DNA of 23,641 bases from Desulfobacter curvatus DSM 3379 (GCF_000373985.1 NZ_KB893113.1:1-23641), one strand, 5' to 3'; counted from the first letter of the stretch, positions 8,944 through 17,566 are shown. Notes: generated by a model not told the origin, from the sequence alone. Made by a program: numbers and translations.

Positions 8944-10175
8944 AAGATAAGGCCATGCTGGGCCATTATGATCTGGCCAAGCCGGCTTTAAAGCGGGCCA
9001 AAAACAAATCCGCCAAAGAAGAACGGGATGTCCTGTTCATTGAGCGGATTATGAAATTTCTCAAACCCGGCGGCCGGGCCGCCATTGTCCTGCCCCAGGG
9101 AAAATTCAACAATTCATCCCTGGCCTTTATCCGGGAGTGGATTTTAAGAAAGGCACGGCTTTTGGCCGTGGTGGGACTTCATCCCAACACGTTTAAACCC
9201 CATACCGGCACCAAAACATCGGTCCTGTTTATCCAGAAATACACCCCCCAGCAACTGGCTGATATTGAAACGGTCAAGCAGGAGGTCCAGGCATCCTGCC
9301 CGGATTATGAGGACCAGATCAACCAGTTGATTCAAAACCATGCGTATCAGGTCGATATCCCGGAGCAGGATATTCCCGAAGAGGTCATGGAGATGATCCT
9401 GGAAAATTTTTCAGACCCGGAACCGGAAGATCTGGGATTCAGCATGGCTGAGGAAGACCGGGAATTCGACCTGGCAGCAGACGGGGTTCCCGATCTTGAA
9501 GAGCAGATTGACCAGGCAGACGAGCAGATTGAGGGCCTGAAAAAAGAGATCCTGAAAGCTAAAATGAAGTTTTCAGATCTGGACAGTGACCTGGAAGCCC
9601 TGAAACAAAAAGCAGACCAGGAAATAGAATTGATCTCCAGTACTTGGGAAGGGACTAAAAAGGATCTGAATAATGAGCTGAAACCCATAAAAGAACAACT
9701 CAAAGCCGATACAAAGGTACTTAAAGCCGGGCAGAAAGAGACCCGGAAAAAGCTTAAAGCCATGATCACCTCATTGGAAAAAGATCTGGTTCTGGCAGAG
9801 GCGGCTAAAAAGCTGCTGACCCTGAAGGGGAAGCTTGAACTGGCCCTGGAAGACGGGGAGATGATCGAAACGTTAAAAGCGCGCTGGATTGACGCTGAGG
9901 TGGCCAAGAAGCTGGATTATCCCATTTTCATGGCTGTGAGCGAACGGGGCGGAAAGAATAATTCCGGAGATTACGAACACCGGGTGGATGAGGCCGGGGA
10001 CACCATGGAAGATGGTGCAGGCCAGCCGATAATTGACCAGGATCTTGTTAATTACGATTTGAAACACGATGATTTAAAGGATGCCTTAGCCATACCAGAA
10101 GACGATCTTTGCGTGGCCGAAGCTTTTGTGCGGTTTGCCCAGAAGCATGACCTTGATTTCTGGAGGGTTGGGTGA
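8913..10175 (+). CDS. hsdM: HsdM-like DNA methylase, C-terminal part (same broken gene)
   Basis: This frame continues the methylase from the Phe of NPPF. The nominal TTG start at 8913 is probably an artefact; the first ATG in frame is at 8940. Residues about 37-80 hold the conserved post-motif-IV region 'LFIERIMKFLKPGGRAAIV' and 'LPQGKFNN'. Next comes the end of the methylase fold ('GTKTSVLFIQKY'), then a long charged helical stretch (about 175-320) rich in Lys and Glu that looks like a coiled coil and is not standard in HsdM. A conserved tail with 'YPIFMAVSERGGKNNSG' follows. Its stop overlaps the start of hsdS (GTGA). Joined with the upstream frame, the protein would be about 900 residues, much longer than the usual 500-residue HsdM. 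Confidence 0.85.
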   Translation: MPIPPFAGEMKDKAMLGHYDLAKPALKRAKNKSAKEERDVLFIERIMKFLKPGGRAAIVLPQGKFNNSSLAFIREWILRKARLLAVVGLHPNTFKPHTGTKTSVLFIQKYTPQQLADIETVKQEVQASCPDYEDQINQLIQNHAYQVDIPEQDIPEEVMEMILENFSDPEPEDLGFSMAEEDREFDLAADGVPDLEEQIDQADEQIEGLKKEILKAKMKFSDLDSDLEALKQKADQEIELISSTWEGTKKDLNNELKPIKEQLKADTKVLKAGQKETRKKLKAMITSLEKDLVLAEAAKKLLTLKGKLELALEDGEMIETLKARWIDAEVAKKLDYPIFMAVSERGGKNNSGDYEHRVDEAGDTMEDGAGQPIIDQDLVNYDLKHDDLKDALAIPEDDLCVAEAFVRFAQKHDLDFWRVG

Positions 10176-11518
10176 TGGCGGTTTGGAGTGAGGTGGCTTT
10201 GGCAGAACTCAAACATGGGAGAATCGACTCTGAATTTTATAAGCCTAACTACATAGAAATAGAAAGGAATTTATTGAATCATGATAACATCCTATTAAAA
10301 AGTATTTTAAAAAAAATTGACGTTGGGCATGTTGGCAGTATGGTGCAAAACTATTGCCAAAAAGGGATAATACTATTACAAACGCAACAAGTTGACCAAT
10401 TTTTTCTTAATTTAAATAATTGTGTCAAAATCACCCCGGAATTCCATGAAAAGTTGAAAAAATCACAAATCAACAAAGGCGATATTCTGATTGCCAGGAG
10501 TGGTTCATTTGGGAAAGCGAGTATTTATTTAGAAGAAGACACAATAAATTCTGCAGATATTATTATAATTGATATCCAAGAATCCATTATAACAAAAGGC
10601 TTTTTATTAAGTTTCCTCAACTCCAGGTTCGGCTCTGACCAATTAATTCGTTTTGCAAGTGGGGGGGTGCAGGGGCACGTAAATTTAAAAATATTAGAAG
10701 AGCTTCTTATTCCGATAATAGATTCCAGTAAGCAGAATGCTATCTCTATATTAATAGAAAAATCGTATGCTCAAAAAAAACGATCTCAAGAGTTATATAA
10801 TCAAGCACAAAGATGTCTTGAACAAAAGCTTGAATTGGATAATCTGAGTCGTGATAAGTCGATAGGCTATGAGACAAGGTTTGGCGAAATTTTAAATGCT
10901 TTTAGAATGGATGCCCAATGTTATAATCCAAATTACATTGGTTATGAAAAACATTTAAAAAAAAATGTGAGTTATACAAAGCTAAGGCATTTAATTTCTT
11001 CAATGGATAAAGGGAAACAAATGCCAACAGCCTCTTCTGGGTCAATGCCTTATGCAAGCATCAAAGATATTGATGGCCTTGAACTTATTTCAGAATCTTA
11101 TTGTTCTCCAACAAAAGAAACTCAAATTGCAACAAACGGCAATCTTCTGCTGGCTATTACCGGTGCAACCATAGGAAAAATTGGCATAGTAAACCGATAT
11201 GATAACATCGCCTTCAGTGGCGATTTGTTAAAGCTTGAGATCTGTAATGATATAGACCCATATTATTTATTAACCGTCATGCAAAGCAAAATTGGACAAA
11301 GTCAATGCAGTCGCTGGATTACAGGCTCTACCAATGGGCATCTGGCACCCAAAGATGTTGGCAAAATAGTGGTCCCGAGACTTGGGGAAAAAACAGAAGA
11401 TAATATTTCACAAAAAGTGGCAGAATCTTTAAGACTGAAAGAAGAATCCAAGCAACTCCTTGAACAAGCCAAACAAATGGTGGAGGATCTCATTGAACAG
11501 GCTGCGGGGGAAATATGA
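10172..11518 (+). CDS. hsdS: Type I restriction-modification specificity subunit
   Basis: This 448-residue protein chooses the DNA sequence methylated by the M subunit. It has two target-recognition domains separated and followed by helical spacers. TRD1 ends in 'FASGGVQGHVNLKILEEL', followed by helix 'RSQELYNQAQRCLEQKLEL'. TRD2 holds 'LLAITGATIGKIGIV' and 'GSTNGHLAPKDVGKIVVP', followed by a helix ending 'KQLLEQAKQMVEDLIEQ'. These are classic HsdS landmarks. The start is GTG 10172 (four-base overlap with hsdM) or ATG 10175. The gene is visibly richer in A and T than its neighbours, as expected for recombining TRDs. The stop overlaps the next gene by four bases. Confidence 0.93.
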   Translation: MMAVWSEVALAELKHGRIDSEFYKPNYIEIERNLLNHDNILLKSILKKIDVGHVGSMVQNYCQKGIILLQTQQVDQFFLNLNNCVKITPEFHEKLKKSQINKGDILIARSGSFGKASIYLEEDTINSADIIIIDIQESIITKGFLLSFLNSRFGSDQLIRFASGGVQGHVNLKILEELLIPIIDSSKQNAISILIEKSYAQKKRSQELYNQAQRCLEQKLELDNLSRDKSIGYETRFGEILNAFRMDAQCYNPNYIGYEKHLKKNVSYTKLRHLISSMDKGKQMPTASSGSMPYASIKDIDGLELISESYCSPTKETQIATNGNLLLAITGATIGKIGIVNRYDNIAFSGDLLKLEICNDIDPYYLLTVMQSKIGQSQCSRWITGSTNGHLAPKDVGKIVVPRLGEKTEDNISQKVAESLRLKEESKQLLEQAKQMVEDLIEQAAGEI

Positions 11519-12621
11519 ACAATAAAAACGAATTGACCTTTGACCCTTTCTTCGACCGGATTGCCGCCATTCTGGACCAGTCCCGGCGCAATGTCGTCCG
11601 TTCTGTAAATTCCCAAGTCGTTGCAGCCTACTGGCATATCGGCAGAGAAATCTTTGAGGCGCTCCAGGCAGGAGAAAAAAGGGCGCAATACGGCCAAAAG
11701 CTTCTGGAACAGCTTTCCAAAAAACTACAGGCCCAATACGGCAAAGGATTCTCCACAACCAATTTGAAATATTTCAGGGCCTTTTACCAGGCCTATCCGG
11801 ACCGGCTTGATCCAATTGGTCACCCACCGGGTGACCAATTCAAATTACCGGCAACAGGTCACCCGGCGGGTGACCAATTGGATGCAGATAATGGTTTTCA
11901 TCCGGATTTAAGCTGGTCCCACTACCGGGTGCTCATGCGAATTGAAAATGAAAAGGCCCGGCAATTTTACGAAGAAGAAGCTGTGGCCGGGGCCTGGTGC
12001 AGGCGGCAGCTGGAACGACAGGTCAACTCCCTGTTCTATGAACGAATTCTGGCCAGCAAGGATAAAAAAGGAATGCTGGCTGAAATCCGGGAGGACGGGG
12101 CAAAGTCCCCTGGTGTGATGGATGTGTTAAAAGATCCCTATGTCCTGGAATTCCTGGATCTTCCCCAGGCAGAACGTATTCATGAATCCACCCTGGAAAC
12201 AGCCATCATCAGTAATCTACAGCATTTTTTACTGGAGCTTGGCAAAGGTTTTTCATTCGTGGCCCGGCAAAAAAGAATGCGGTTTGATGATGATGATTTT
12301 TATATCGACCTGGTATTTTACAATTTTCATTTGAAATGCTTTTTGCTCATCGATCTGAAAATCGGGAAACTGACCTACCAGGATATTGGTCAGATGGACG
12401 GCTATGTCCGGATGTTTGAGGCCAATTATAAGGTTGAAGGTGACAATCCCACCATCGGATTGATTTTATGTTCTGAAAAAAACGAAGCCGTTGCCCGGTA
12501 CTCTGTCTTAAATGAGAGCAAACAGCTGTTTGCGGCCAAATATGTAACCTATCTGCCCACTGAAGAAGAACTTGAAAAAGAGCTGCAGCGGGAACGCCGG
12601 CGTTTAGAGGAGACAAAATAA
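11515..12621 (+). CDS. DUF1016/YhcG-family PD-(D/E)XK nuclease
   Basis: This 368-residue protein has the two parts of the YhcG family. The N-terminal helical DUF1016_N domain (about 8-95) contains 'VVAAYWHIGREI' and 'LEQLSKKL'. The C-terminal PD-(D/E)XK nuclease domain (about 205-350) has Asp265 in 'YIDLVFYN' and Asp280-x-Lys282 in 'LIDLKIGKL', a D-x14-D-x-K active site. The linker at 100-128 is unusual: it holds two copies of a 13-residue unit (GHPPGDQF, GHPAGDQL) encoded by DNA palindromes. Standalone YhcG proteins often sit next to hsdM/hsdS. With no HsdR gene in this operon, it is one of two candidate nucleases, the other being the HsdR-N-like domain of the methylase. Confidence 0.92.
   Translation: MNNKNELTFDPFFDRIAAILDQSRRNVVRSVNSQVVAAYWHIGREIFEALQAGEKRAQYGQKLLEQLSKKLQAQYGKGFSTTNLKYFRAFYQAYPDRLDPIGHPPGDQFKLPATGHPAGDQLDADNGFHPDLSWSHYRVLMRIENEKARQFYEEEAVAGAWCRRQLERQVNSLFYERILASKDKKGMLAEIREDGAKSPGVMDVLKDPYVLEFLDLPQAERIHESTLETAIISNLQHFLLELGKGFSFVARQKRMRFDDDDFYIDLVFYNFHLKCFLLIDLKIGKLTYQDIGQMDGYVRMFEANYKVEGDNPTIGLILCSEKNEAVARYSVLNESKQLFAAKYVTYLPTEEELEKELQRERRRLEETK
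11814..11880. repeat. Tandem pair of perfect palindromes inside the nuclease gene
   Basis: The first palindrome has 12-bp perfect arms (AATTGGTCACCC at 11814-11825, its complement at 11829-11840) and a three-base spacer. The second has 8-bp arms (GGTCACCC at 11857-11864 and GGGTGACC at 11868-11875). They are offset by 39 bases, exactly 13 codons, so the reading frame is kept. They fall in the linker between the two domains of the protein, where insertions are tolerated. Confidence 0.85.
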
Positions 12622-12622
12622 T

Positions 12623-12802
12623 ATGATCGCTTTATCAGAGCAGGACAAAGAACTTCTTCAGGAGTTGTGCATTCAGCATGGTGTCAGTGTTGACAAGGTG
12701 ATCAAGTTGCTGTCCACGGTCCGTGAGTATGAGTTCAAAGAGCGCCGGACCGGGATATACGCGGCGTTGAAAAAAATCGTTTTGGAAAAAGCCGGGGGAT
12801 AG
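12623..12802 (+). CDS. DNA-modification-system-associated small protein (59 aa)
   Basis: A 59-residue frame starts at ATG 12623, one base after the nuclease gene stop, with GAGGAGA about ten bases upstream, and ends one base before the next ATG. The protein is charged and predicted helical. It starts MIALSEQDKELLQELCIQHG, then 'VDKVIKLLSTVREYEFKERR' and a basic end. Small proteins of this look, annotated as associated with DNA modification systems, occur in similar operons; that match is from memory. The helix-turn-helix-like layout suggests a coupling or regulatory subunit rather than an enzyme. Confidence 0.8.
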   Translation: MIALSEQDKELLQELCIQHGVSVDKVIKLLSTVREYEFKERRTGIYAALKKIVLEKAGG

Positions 12803-12803
12803 A

Positions 12804-13418
12804 ATGGCTTCTTATCTGAAAAAATATATCGATCACCCCGGCAAAGCAATTGATATCCTGGAAAAGGTTATCAAAGAGATTTCGGGCAACATTGACTTCA
12901 ACGATTATGACGCCAATTCAACACAATTGAATGAGGTGACCAAGGCCATTGAGACCTTGGCAGGAAAAGGCGTGGATGTTCCTGAAAATCTTAGAAGACT
13001 GAAAAGCACCCTGTCATTGTCCGTCCATGACCAGGAAAAAATAATTCAGCAGGTTCAGGGTTTAGAGATCCGCCTCTCCTCAGTCCTTGACGGGCTGAGG
13101 CTGATGTTGTCCAAAAAGGGGCAAGCCACAACAACCCGGCGGTTGAAAAAAAGGTATGTTCATGAGACATCGCCCAAAATTTTACAAAAAGAGATTCGAA
13201 AAGCCCTTCGTGAACTGGGCGGACAAGGCCGGAAAAAACAAATTATCGAAATAATTCAGCGTAATCTGGATGGCAATTTCAAGAAAAATGACCGTGTTAA
13301 GAAAAACGGAACAGAACAGTGGATATTAAATGTATCAAAAGAGCGCAGCTTCATGGTCCGGGATGGTGTTTTAAAGTCTGGGTCTCCTCGCGGGGTTTGG
13401 GAGTTAAGGGGCAGATAA
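12804..13418 (+). CDS. Helical module plus winged-helix-like protein of the modification operon
   Basis: This 204-residue protein is not recognised as a named family. Residues 1-105 are helical and include 'QLNEVTKAIETLAGKGVDVP' and 'ENLRRLKSTL'; this part resembles residues 39-93 of the RAMA-like protein encoded at 16958. Residues about 122-204 look like a winged helix of the Mrr-N or HARE-HTH type: 'ILQKEIRKALRELGGQGRKK', a wing with 'NGTEQWILNVSKER', and a final 'GVWELRGR' strand. Such winged helices occur in restriction-linked proteins and probably contact DNA. It starts one base after the small protein and its stop abuts the DndD-like gene, so it is made in step with both. A DNA-binding adaptor role is inferred. 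Confidence 0.8.
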   Translation: MASYLKKYIDHPGKAIDILEKVIKEISGNIDFNDYDANSTQLNEVTKAIETLAGKGVDVPENLRRLKSTLSLSVHDQEKIIQQVQGLEIRLSSVLDGLRLMLSKKGQATTTRRLKKRYVHETSPKILQKEIRKALRELGGQGRKKQIIEIIQRNLDGNFKKNDRVKKNGTEQWILNVSKERSFMVRDGVLKSGSPRGVWELRGR

Positions 13419-15410
13419 ATGAAATTCAAAAAATTAATTATCGAAAATTACAAGTCGTTTCAGTTTCCCACACAGATACATTTTCCCCAGGGGAATGACG
13501 GGAAAAGTATTTTCCTGATCGGGGGCATGAATGGTGCCGGCAAAACCTCTATCATGGAAGCGGTGAATTTTTGTCTTTACGGTGGCAAGGCTCTTGATAT
13601 CTTCAAGGCAGTGAACCGGAAAGAAAAAGCCCTGGGAAATGTGAAGGTATCATTTGAACTTGTGATCGAAATGGATGATTTTTCAGAGTTGATCGTCCAG
13701 CGGTCCTGGAGCGCCGGTGCCGTTGAATCGCCTAAAGCCAATGACCTGCAGGAACATCTTGTGGTGGTCCGGGACGGAAAACGTGTGTCGGTTCGAAACA
13801 AGCAGATGTGGCAGGATTTTATCCGGGCCGCCATCCCTCCGGGGATCACCCAGTTCTTTTTCTTCGATGGTGAAAAAATCCAGGAGATCGCTGCAGACGA
13901 CCACTCCGAAGTCCGGTTAAAATCTTCGCTGGAAGCGGCTTTGGGCATACAATACATCAATCAGCTTTCAGGAGACATGCTTTATCTTAAAAATGATGAA
14001 CGCAAAGGGTTTGTGGAAATCTCCGATGATGATCTCGAATTTAAGCAGATGGAGCTTAAAAAGGAGAAGACGCGACTGTCCAGAAAAAAGAAAGAACATG
14101 CAGACCTCTCCTTGGAGCTGGACCAGTTCAGGCACCAATATGATGAGGCCAGAACAAGGTTTCAGGCCATATTCAATGCAGAACCGGAAACCCGGGAACT
14201 TTTAAGGGAAAAAGAAAAAAACAGGATACAAAAATCCAACCGCCTGGCCCAGCTTGAAAATGAGATCAAAGGATTGAGCGAAAGCGTTCTGCCTTTCAGT
14301 ATTGCCGGTGCATTCTTTGACAAAATTAAACACCAGATCGAAGCAGAACGGGAAACGGCAGAAGGCGAAGCCATCAAAGCCCATGCCGGACAATTGGCCC
14401 AGAAAATTGTCCGGGTGGTGGAAGAGCCTGAGCCGATTTACCGTGAAACCCTGTCCCATGAGAAGATGCAGGAACTTCAGGACAGAATCTATAAAATACT
14501 GAAAGAAGGAACCGCGATTAGCGATGTGCCTAAAATCCTGAATCTTTCCGAAAGGGATGCCGCAAGAATGCTTTTCAGGATGGAGCAACTGGAAAATTCA
14601 GATGTGTTTTTAATCCGGCCGCTATTGGAAGAAAAGCAGGAGATTGAAGCCCAGATCAGGACAATTGAAGCCAGTCTGCAAACCGGTGCTGCCAGCGAAT
14701 CGGAAAAAGAGTTATTTGATCAGCTCCAAAGTGAAATGGAAAGCTGTACCACCCAGATCGGTCGGAAAACCGAACAGCTTCGAATCCTGGAAGAGGATAT
14801 CCTTGTTCTTGAAAAACGCCTGAGCACCGTTGAAGAGGAAATTGAAAAGCTTTACGAACGGCATGATGTTTCAAAGGAAAAGGCGGATTTTATCAATGAG
14901 TGTGATGCCATTGCCGGCCTGCTGAACCAGTTTGTGTTCCGTTTAAGAAAGAGCAAGATTCACCTGCTCCAGGAAAAGACCTTTGAAATGTACAAGCAGC
15001 TCTCCAGTAAAAGCGGGCTGATTAAAGATATATCCATTAATGACAAAACCTATGAAATAAAAATCAGGGACCGAAGCGGGCATGAGATTAAAAAATCAGG
15101 CCTTTCCGCCGGCGAAAAAGAGGTGTTTGCCGTCTCTCTGCTGTGGGGGCTTGCCCAGACCAGCCGGCTGTCTCTTCCCATTATTGTTGATACCCCATTA
15201 TCCCGCCTGGACAGCTCCCACAGGGACAATATTGTAAATAACTATTTTCCCAATGCCGGGGAGCAGGTGGTAATTTTATCCACGGACACAGAGATAGATA
15301 ATGATTATTACAGGTCTTTGCAGCCCCATTTAAATGGCGCGGTTCATCTTGAATTCAACCAGGATCAGGAGCTGACAACTGTGAAAACTGGTTATTTCTG
15401 GGAGGCTTAA
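13419..15410 (+). CDS. dndD: DndD-like SMC/Rad50-type ATPase
   Basis: This 663-residue protein has an ABC/SMC-type head split by a long coiled coil. The Walker A is 'GGMNGAGKTS' (35-44). 'FFFFDGEKI' at about 147-155 is the hallmark of DndD. Coiled coil covers about 200-550, with a possible hinge near 440-450. The signature is LSAGEKE (562-568), and Walker B is 'IIVDTPLSRLDS' (588-599). DndD is an ATPase of the phosphorothioate-modification (Dnd) machinery, thought to act on DNA structure or nicking. Here there are no dndA or dndC genes for sulfur transfer, so the protein probably serves a methylation system. It follows the winged-helix gene with no gap, and the next start is directly after its stop. 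The symbol marks family resemblance, not shown function. Confidence 0.9.
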   Translation: MKFKKLIIENYKSFQFPTQIHFPQGNDGKSIFLIGGMNGAGKTSIMEAVNFCLYGGKALDIFKAVNRKEKALGNVKVSFELVIEMDDFSELIVQRSWSAGAVESPKANDLQEHLVVVRDGKRVSVRNKQMWQDFIRAAIPPGITQFFFFDGEKIQEIAADDHSEVRLKSSLEAALGIQYINQLSGDMLYLKNDERKGFVEISDDDLEFKQMELKKEKTRLSRKKKEHADLSLELDQFRHQYDEARTRFQAIFNAEPETRELLREKEKNRIQKSNRLAQLENEIKGLSESVLPFSIAGAFFDKIKHQIEAERETAEGEAIKAHAGQLAQKIVRVVEEPEPIYRETLSHEKMQELQDRIYKILKEGTAISDVPKILNLSERDAARMLFRMEQLENSDVFLIRPLLEEKQEIEAQIRTIEASLQTGAASESEKELFDQLQSEMESCTTQIGRKTEQLRILEEDILVLEKRLSTVEEEIEKLYERHDVSKEKADFINECDAIAGLLNQFVFRLRKSKIHLLQEKTFEMYKQLSSKSGLIKDISINDKTYEIKIRDRSGHEIKKSGLSAGEKEVFAVSLLWGLAQTSRLSLPIIVDTPLSRLDSSHRDNIVNNYFPNAGEQVVILSTDTEIDNDYYRSLQPHLNGAVHLEFNQDQELTTVKTGYFWEA

Positions 15411-16937
15411 ATGGCGGATCGTTTATATACCAGCAGCGAAGCAGATGATGTATTAAGCGCTTTAAGATTTGAAACCAAGCTCGAAAAAGCAGTGCTGGCC
15501 AAAATTGCATTTGCCCTGTCTTTAACAACAGACGGGAAAAACGTCCCCAGGAGCTTGAAATTTACCGGCGGGGAGATGAAGCGCCCCACCTTTATGGGTG
15601 ACGATGAGCTCTTTTATAAAACATTGATTGCCTATGTGTATGAGCAGCCGGATATTTCCGAAGAGGATTTTTATTCAAACAAATCCATTATCAAAAACCA
15701 TATTGATAATGGCTGCCGGTATCTGTCGCAGTTGTTTATTGAATGCGGCAGGGACGCCAATAAGCTGTTGTCCAGACTGACGGAGCATGTGGAATTCAGC
15801 GGTAGAAAGGAGATGAAAGGCAAGGGACTTGATATCTTTATCGGAAAAACCCTTTTGCAGAAAATCGATGTTTTCATGGAATTAAACAACACCCAAATCC
15901 ATGCCAACTCCCATATGGCCATCATGGGAAAACCAGGTGTTGGAAAGACACAGTTCTTATTAAAAATTTTAACGGATATACGGGTTCAGTCTAATTTTCA
16001 AACCAACTTTATCTATTTTGATTACAAAGGCGATGTGGTTGATAATGAGACATTTTTAAAAGCCTCAAGGGTGCAATCGTTTCAACTGCTCCAGGGTGGT
16101 GTTTCCCTGCCGGTTAACCCGTTTGTTCTTCCCGCATATGATGAACAGAACATTAATGTATCTGCCAGGGAAAAGGCGGAGAGCTTTGCGTCCATCAACG
16201 CGAAGTTGGGCGTTGTCCAAAAAGGGGCATTAACAGAGGCCATACGGGCGGGATACGCCATGCGGCAGGATTCTGAAATGCCCTATCCTGATTTTCAGGA
16301 TGTGCTGGAAATCGCCCTTGCCATGTATGAAGAGGACGGGAAAAAGGATGACAGCCTGATAGAGGTATTAAGGGATTTGGCCGATTTTGATCTGTTCTGG
16401 AAACACGGCAGTGAAAATCCGCCCATAGACCGGTTGACCAATCGAACTCTTTTGATAGATGTCCATGCCATGCCCGTATTAAAAGAGTTGGTGGCCTACC
16501 TGGTTATTGAACGGATTTATAAAGAGATGACTTCATTGCCGGACAGCCCTGTGGAGGATGGCCGCAGGACTATCAGGACCATCCTGGTTATAGATGAAGC
16601 CCACAATTATCTGGGGCAGAAAAACATGTTTTTGCAGCGGATTATACGGGAAGGCCGGTCAAAGGGCATTGTTGTCTTTTTTGCCAGCCAGTCTCCCAAT
16701 GACTACCAGCAAAAATTTTTTAATTTCCAGGAACTGTTGGAATTTACCTATATTTTTCAATGCGAGGGCGTTTCTGCAAAATCGGTGCAAGACATGCTGG
16801 GGTGCAGCAATAAGACAGCTAAAGAACTTCAGGCTGAGATTGCACGGCTCGAACCGTGGCAGGTGGTTGCCAGAAGTTCAGTTAAAACCGAAGAGTTTGC
16901 TAAATTTACTGCCGAGGCTTTTTATAAGAATTATTAG
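15411..16937 (+). CDS. DndE-like domain fused to HerA-type (DUF87) ATPase
   Basis: This 508-residue protein has two parts. Residues 5-80 resemble DndE: 'SEADDVLSALRFETKLEKAV' leads into 'AKIAFALSL', then 'PTFMGDDELFYKTLIAYVYE', the order seen in DndE ('...TLxGEYDxLFxAL...'). DndE binds nicked double-stranded DNA. Residues about 160-500 are a HerA/FtsK-like ATPase: Walker A GKPGVGKT (173-180), Walker B 'TILVIDEAHNYLG' (390-402), then an Arg-rich 'RIIREGRSKGI' helix. HerA proteins form hexameric DNA translocases. The fusion places a nick-sensing module on a translocase. It is a likely replacement for the missing HsdR motor. A GGGAGG site precedes the ATG, which abuts the previous stop. Confidence 0.85.
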   Translation: MADRLYTSSEADDVLSALRFETKLEKAVLAKIAFALSLTTDGKNVPRSLKFTGGEMKRPTFMGDDELFYKTLIAYVYEQPDISEEDFYSNKSIIKNHIDNGCRYLSQLFIECGRDANKLLSRLTEHVEFSGRKEMKGKGLDIFIGKTLLQKIDVFMELNNTQIHANSHMAIMGKPGVGKTQFLLKILTDIRVQSNFQTNFIYFDYKGDVVDNETFLKASRVQSFQLLQGGVSLPVNPFVLPAYDEQNINVSAREKAESFASINAKLGVVQKGALTEAIRAGYAMRQDSEMPYPDFQDVLEIALAMYEEDGKKDDSLIEVLRDLADFDLFWKHGSENPPIDRLTNRTLLIDVHAMPVLKELVAYLVIERIYKEMTSLPDSPVEDGRRTIRTILVIDEAHNYLGQKNMFLQRIIREGRSKGIVVFFASQSPNDYQQKFFNFQELLEFTYIFQCEGVSAKSVQDMLGCSNKTAKELQAEIARLEPWQVVARSSVKTEEFAKFTAEAFYKNY

Positions 16938-16957
16938 GGATACAAAAACAGCATATT

Positions 16958-17542
16958 ATGTGTGAGTATGACAGGTTAAAAGAGCGTGTTGACGCGGTGA
17001 TAGAAGAGCTTGATTCACTGATGACCTACTTTGATACGCTTTCCAGGGCGTCCCGGAAGGGGAAATCCGCCCAACTTCAGGAAATCGAAAAAACCATCCA
17101 AAATATGCAAAAACAAGGACTTGCTATTCCACCTGAACTGCGTAAACTCAAGCTTGATTTTCTTTCAGAACTGGATGACGTTGAAAAACATATTGCCTTG
17201 AAGCAGAATCTAACCGGAAATATAGAGCGTATCTTTTCCGTCAAAACGCAAAGGGTGGAAAAAAAGAAATCAGCGCCGGTCAAAAAGCCTAAATCTAAAA
17301 AAGCAAACCCGTTTCCACCGGATGGGACATCATGCCGATTTGTGTATAAAGGGCAGACATATCGTGCTCAGATACAAAACAATCAAATGGCTGTAGATAA
17401 TTATGGTGTATTCTCTTCTTTTTCTGCGGCATCGGTTAAAATTTCACAAACCAGCCGCAATGGCTGGAAAGACTGGGAATTGTGGAATCCTGAATCAAAA
17501 CGCTGGATAGTGGCGGATATTTGGAGAAAAATGAATAAATAA
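16958..17542 (+). CDS. RAMA-like modified-DNA reader with helical N-terminal module
   Basis: This 194-residue protein has an N-terminal helical stretch (10-95) whose 'QLQEIEKTIQNMQKQGLAIP' and 'ELRKLKLDFLS' match the layout of the winged-helix protein at 12804. A Lys-rich linker (100-118) follows. The C-terminal domain (120-194) has 'CRFVYKGQTYRAQIQNNQMA' and 'SSFSAASVKISQTSRNGWKD', which match the RAMA domain found in methylase- and restriction-linked proteins. RAMA domains are thought to read methylated DNA. The start ATG lies 21 bases after the HerA gene stop and lacks an obvious ribosome binding site. A role in recognising self-methylated sites is inferred. Confidence 0.75.
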   Translation: MCEYDRLKERVDAVIEELDSLMTYFDTLSRASRKGKSAQLQEIEKTIQNMQKQGLAIPPELRKLKLDFLSELDDVEKHIALKQNLTGNIERIFSVKTQRVEKKKSAPVKKPKSKKANPFPPDGTSCRFVYKGQTYRAQIQNNQMAVDNYGVFSSFSAASVKISQTSRNGWKDWELWNPESKRWIVADIWRKMNK

Positions 17543-17566
17543 ATTTTATTGGTAAAAGGAGGCAAA

